7,695 nucleotides of DNA from Prevotella sp. (lineage in GTDB: Bacteria; Bacteroidota; Bacteroidia; Bacteroidales; Bacteroidaceae). How positions within the stretch are numbered: the first letter of the stretch is position 1; each line of letters opens with the position of its first letter. The notes beneath the pieces were generated by a model. The model was not told the DNA's origin and did no database searches. It saw nothing but the letters and a program-made list of their open reading frames with translations. Position numbers and translations under genes: made by a program. This document shows, in pieces, positions 5,883-7,695 of this stretch. The stretch is taken from positions 1 through 7,695 of the forward strand of contig JAJPZE010000147.1 in NCBI GenBank assembly GCA_021204565.1. Direction: 5' to 3'.

Positions 5883-7695
5883 TTAAAGCGGGTCGACATC
5901 AAACAAAACCGTAACGGCGGCGAGGCTCTTGTCGCGCAACAGCTCCGCCTTAGCCGCGCGCAGATAAGGCCGTACACGTGAAAGACCGGTGTTGTTCTCT
6001 ATTTTAAGGAGAATGGTGCGTATGTTTTGGTTCTTCACCCGCGCCACCGCGGGTTTGTCGGGACCCAGCACACGATTGCCGAATGATTGTCTGAGGATAG
6101 AGGCAAGCATACGTGCGGCGCTCTCTGCGGTGTGGTCTTTGGCGTGTCGAAGTTCGATACGGATGACGTGCGAATAAGGCGGATAGTTGAAATACTCCCT
6201 CTCCTGCACAGTCGAAGCGTAAAAGCCGTCGTAGTCGCCCTCAACTATTTGGCGTATAACGGGCAGGTCGGTTTTTTTCGTTTGGAGGAAGACGCGCCCC
6301 CGCTTACCCTTTCGTCCGGCGCGCCCGCTAACCTGCGTCATCATCTGAAAGGCCGTCTCGTGCGCCCGGAAATCGGGTTTGTTGAGCAACGAGTCAGCAT
6401 CAAGGATGCCGACAACCGCCACGCGGTCGAAGTCAAGCCCCTTTGTAACCATTTGCGTCCCTATCAGCACGTTCGTCCGACCTGCGGCGAAGTCGGTCAG
6501 GATACGGTCGTACGCGCCTGTCGAACGTGTGCTGTCAAGGTCCATACGTGCCGTCCGCGCTTCGGGGAACTTCGCCGCCAGCTCGTCTTCAATACGCTCC
6601 GTGCCCGCTCCTTTATTGAGTAAATCCCTGCCTTCGCACGCCGGACAAATCTCGGGAATCGGGTAGGTGTAGCCGCAGTAATGACAAGTGAGGAGATTAA
6701 ACGTGCGGTGGAGGGTGAGGGAAACATCGCAATTGGTACACTTCGGCACCCATCCGCACGTCCGGCACTCTATCTCGCGCGAATAGCCGCGCCTGTTTTG
6801 GAAGAGTATGACCTGACGTCCCGCCGCAAATGCCTCACGTATTGCGGCGCATAACTGCGGGGAAAGGTTGCCGCGCATTATCTTCCTGCGCCGCAAATCC
6901 TTAACATCCACCACCTCTATCTCCGGCAATTCGAGCCCCTCGTATCGGGTCGTGAGGCGCACGAGCCCGTATTTGCCCGTTTGCGCGTTATAAAAACTCT
7001 CGAGAGATGGCGTTGCCGTGCCGAGCAGGGTCTTTGCTCCCGACAGCTTTGCGAGCATAAGCGCGGCGGAGCGAGCGTGATAGCGGGGGGTCGGCTCCTG
7101 TTGTTTGAAACTGCTCTCGTGCTCCTCGTCGACGATTACAAGCCCTAAACGGCGGAACGGGAGATACACTGCCGAACGCGCTCCGAGTATAACCTGATAC
7201 GGCTCGTCCGAGAGTTGTTTCTTCCAAATCTCAACCCGCTCGGCGTCGCTGTATCGCGAATGATATATGCCGAGTTTGTTCCCGAACACCCGCCGCAGAC
7301 GTTGCATTATCTGTATTGTCAGCGCAATCTCGGGCAAAAGGTACAACACTTGCTCCCCGCGCTCAATTGCAAGGCGGATTAAGTGTATGTATATCTCCGT
7401 CTTTCCGCTCGACGTAACGCCGTGGAGCAGTACTGTCGCCTTGCTCCGGAAGAGGTTTTGTATTTCGGAAAGCGCTTTCGCTTGCGGCGGCGAGAGGGGT
7501 TTGATGTTTTCTTCGTGCGTCTCTGATGTCGTATCAAGCCGCCCCACCTCGCGTTTATACTCATACATCAGTCCGCGCGAGCATAGCGCGCGAACGGCGG
7601 CAAGGTTGGTCTTGGCGGTGTTGAGCAACTCTTCGCGCGTTACTTCTCTCGGTTCCGTCTCTGTCAAATCATCGGGCTCGCCGTCGGGGAAATAG
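5883..7695 (-). CDS. priA: Primosomal protein N' (PriA), replication restart helicase, 5' end missing
   Basis: PriA is the superfamily 2, 3'-to-5' DNA helicase that recognises abandoned forks and reloads the replisome. The reading frame stays open to the window edge, so the 603 visible residues are the C-terminal part of a protein that is usually 700-820 long; the 3'-DNA-binding domain and most of the winged helix are off the window. A TTG at 7667 is not the true start. Counting from the first visible codon: Walker A GVTSSGKT (92-99), Walker B DEEH (189-192), GTATPS (225-230), then the zinc-binding insertion with eight Cys in four pairs (310/313, 319/322, 337/340, 350/353), motif V GTQMVTKGLDF (412-422) and motif VI QVSGRAGR (454-461). 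The C-terminal domain ends normally at FDVDPL. All helicase and zinc residues are intact. The GNAT gene follows 26 bp downstream. Confidence 0.98.
   Translation of the reverse strand, partial: YFPDGEPDDLTETEPREVTREELLNTAKTNLAAVRALCSRGLMYEYKREVGRLDTTSETHEENIKPLSPPQAKALSEIQNLFRSKATVLLHGVTSSGKTEIYIHLIRLAIERGEQVLYLLPEIALTIQIMQRLRRVFGNKLGIYHSRYSDAERVEIWKKQLSDEPYQVILGARSAVYLPFRRLGLVIVDEEHESSFKQQEPTPRYHARSAALMLAKLSGAKTLLGTATPSLESFYNAQTGKYGLVRLTTRYEGLELPEIEVVDVKDLRRRKIMRGNLSPQLCAAIREAFAAGRQVILFQNRRGYSREIECRTCGWVPKCTNCDVSLTLHRTFNLLTCHYCGYTYPIPEICPACEGRDLLNKGAGTERIEDELAAKFPEARTARMDLDSTRSTGAYDRILTDFAAGRTNVLIGTQMVTKGLDFDRVAVVGILDADSLLNKPDFRAHETAFQMMTQVSGRAGRKGKRGRVFLQTKKTDLPVIRQIVEGDYDGFYASTVQEREYFNYPPYSHVIRIELRHAKDHTAESAARMLASILRQSFGNRVLGPDKPAVARVKNQNIRTILLKIENNTGLSRVRPYLRAAKAELLRDKSLAAVTVLFDVDPL

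Noticed and set aside
6087..6623. A 178-codon + strand open frame inside priA with several Cys and His
   Set aside because: It overlaps the priA zinc-domain and helicase region on the other strand, and I see no metal-binding spacing or fold of its own.
7574..7592. CGCGCG inverted repeat with a 7-base loop
   Set aside because: Only 6-bp arms of simple alternating CG within priA coding sequence; no flanking signal to suggest a function.
7665..7667. TTG as a start codon for a 594-residue PriA
   Set aside because: The frame stays open upstream to the window edge and the N-terminal DNA-binding domain would be missing; the gene is simply cut by the window.

Overview
The window is a compact stretch of chromosomal housekeeping DNA, most likely from a member of the Bacteroidota (probably Bacteroidales). 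Three things point there. The promoter in front of rarA matches the Bacteroidota pattern, with TACTTTTG as the -7 element and a TTTG 20 bp upstream of it. Translation starts mostly lack a Shine-Dalgarno sequence. Several proteins resemble Bacteroidales families: the PG_1098-type methyltransferase, the GNAT with a GELYIDSLAV core, and the D-2-hydroxyacid dehydrogenase with a TSK cofactor loop. I see no rRNA, tRNA, CRISPR array, insertion sequence or phage gene.

Layout: murB (cell-wall synthesis) is alone on the + strand at 14-1021. It converges on a minus-strand array with only 3 bp between the stop codons. Read in its own direction, from right to left, that array is: priA (replication restart helicase, 5' end cut off by the window edge); a GNAT acetyltransferase 26 bp downstream; a 108-bp gap with a promoter and a small dyad; rarA (AAA+ ATPase for stalled forks); a D-2-hydroxyacid dehydrogenase 17 bp downstream; a TRIC-type membrane channel whose start overlaps the dehydrogenase stop (ATGA); and a SAM-dependent methyltransferase of the PG_1098 type that begins 10 bp after the channel gene.

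The last four minus-strand genes look like one transcription unit driven from the promoter at 5187-5218. priA and the GNAT gene probably form a unit upstream that may read through. priA and rarA both act at damaged or stalled replication forks, so their proximity may be functional. The dehydrogenase, channel and methyltransferase have no obvious shared pathway with them.

I found no strong candidate for a new biological system. The observations most worth checking are a perfect 21-bp palindromic hairpin at the convergent murB/methyltransferase junction, a dyad over the predicted transcription start of rarA, and a dehydrogenase cofactor loop that suggests NADP(H) rather than NAD(H). No gap longer than 300 bp exists; the longest is the 108-bp rarA upstream region.
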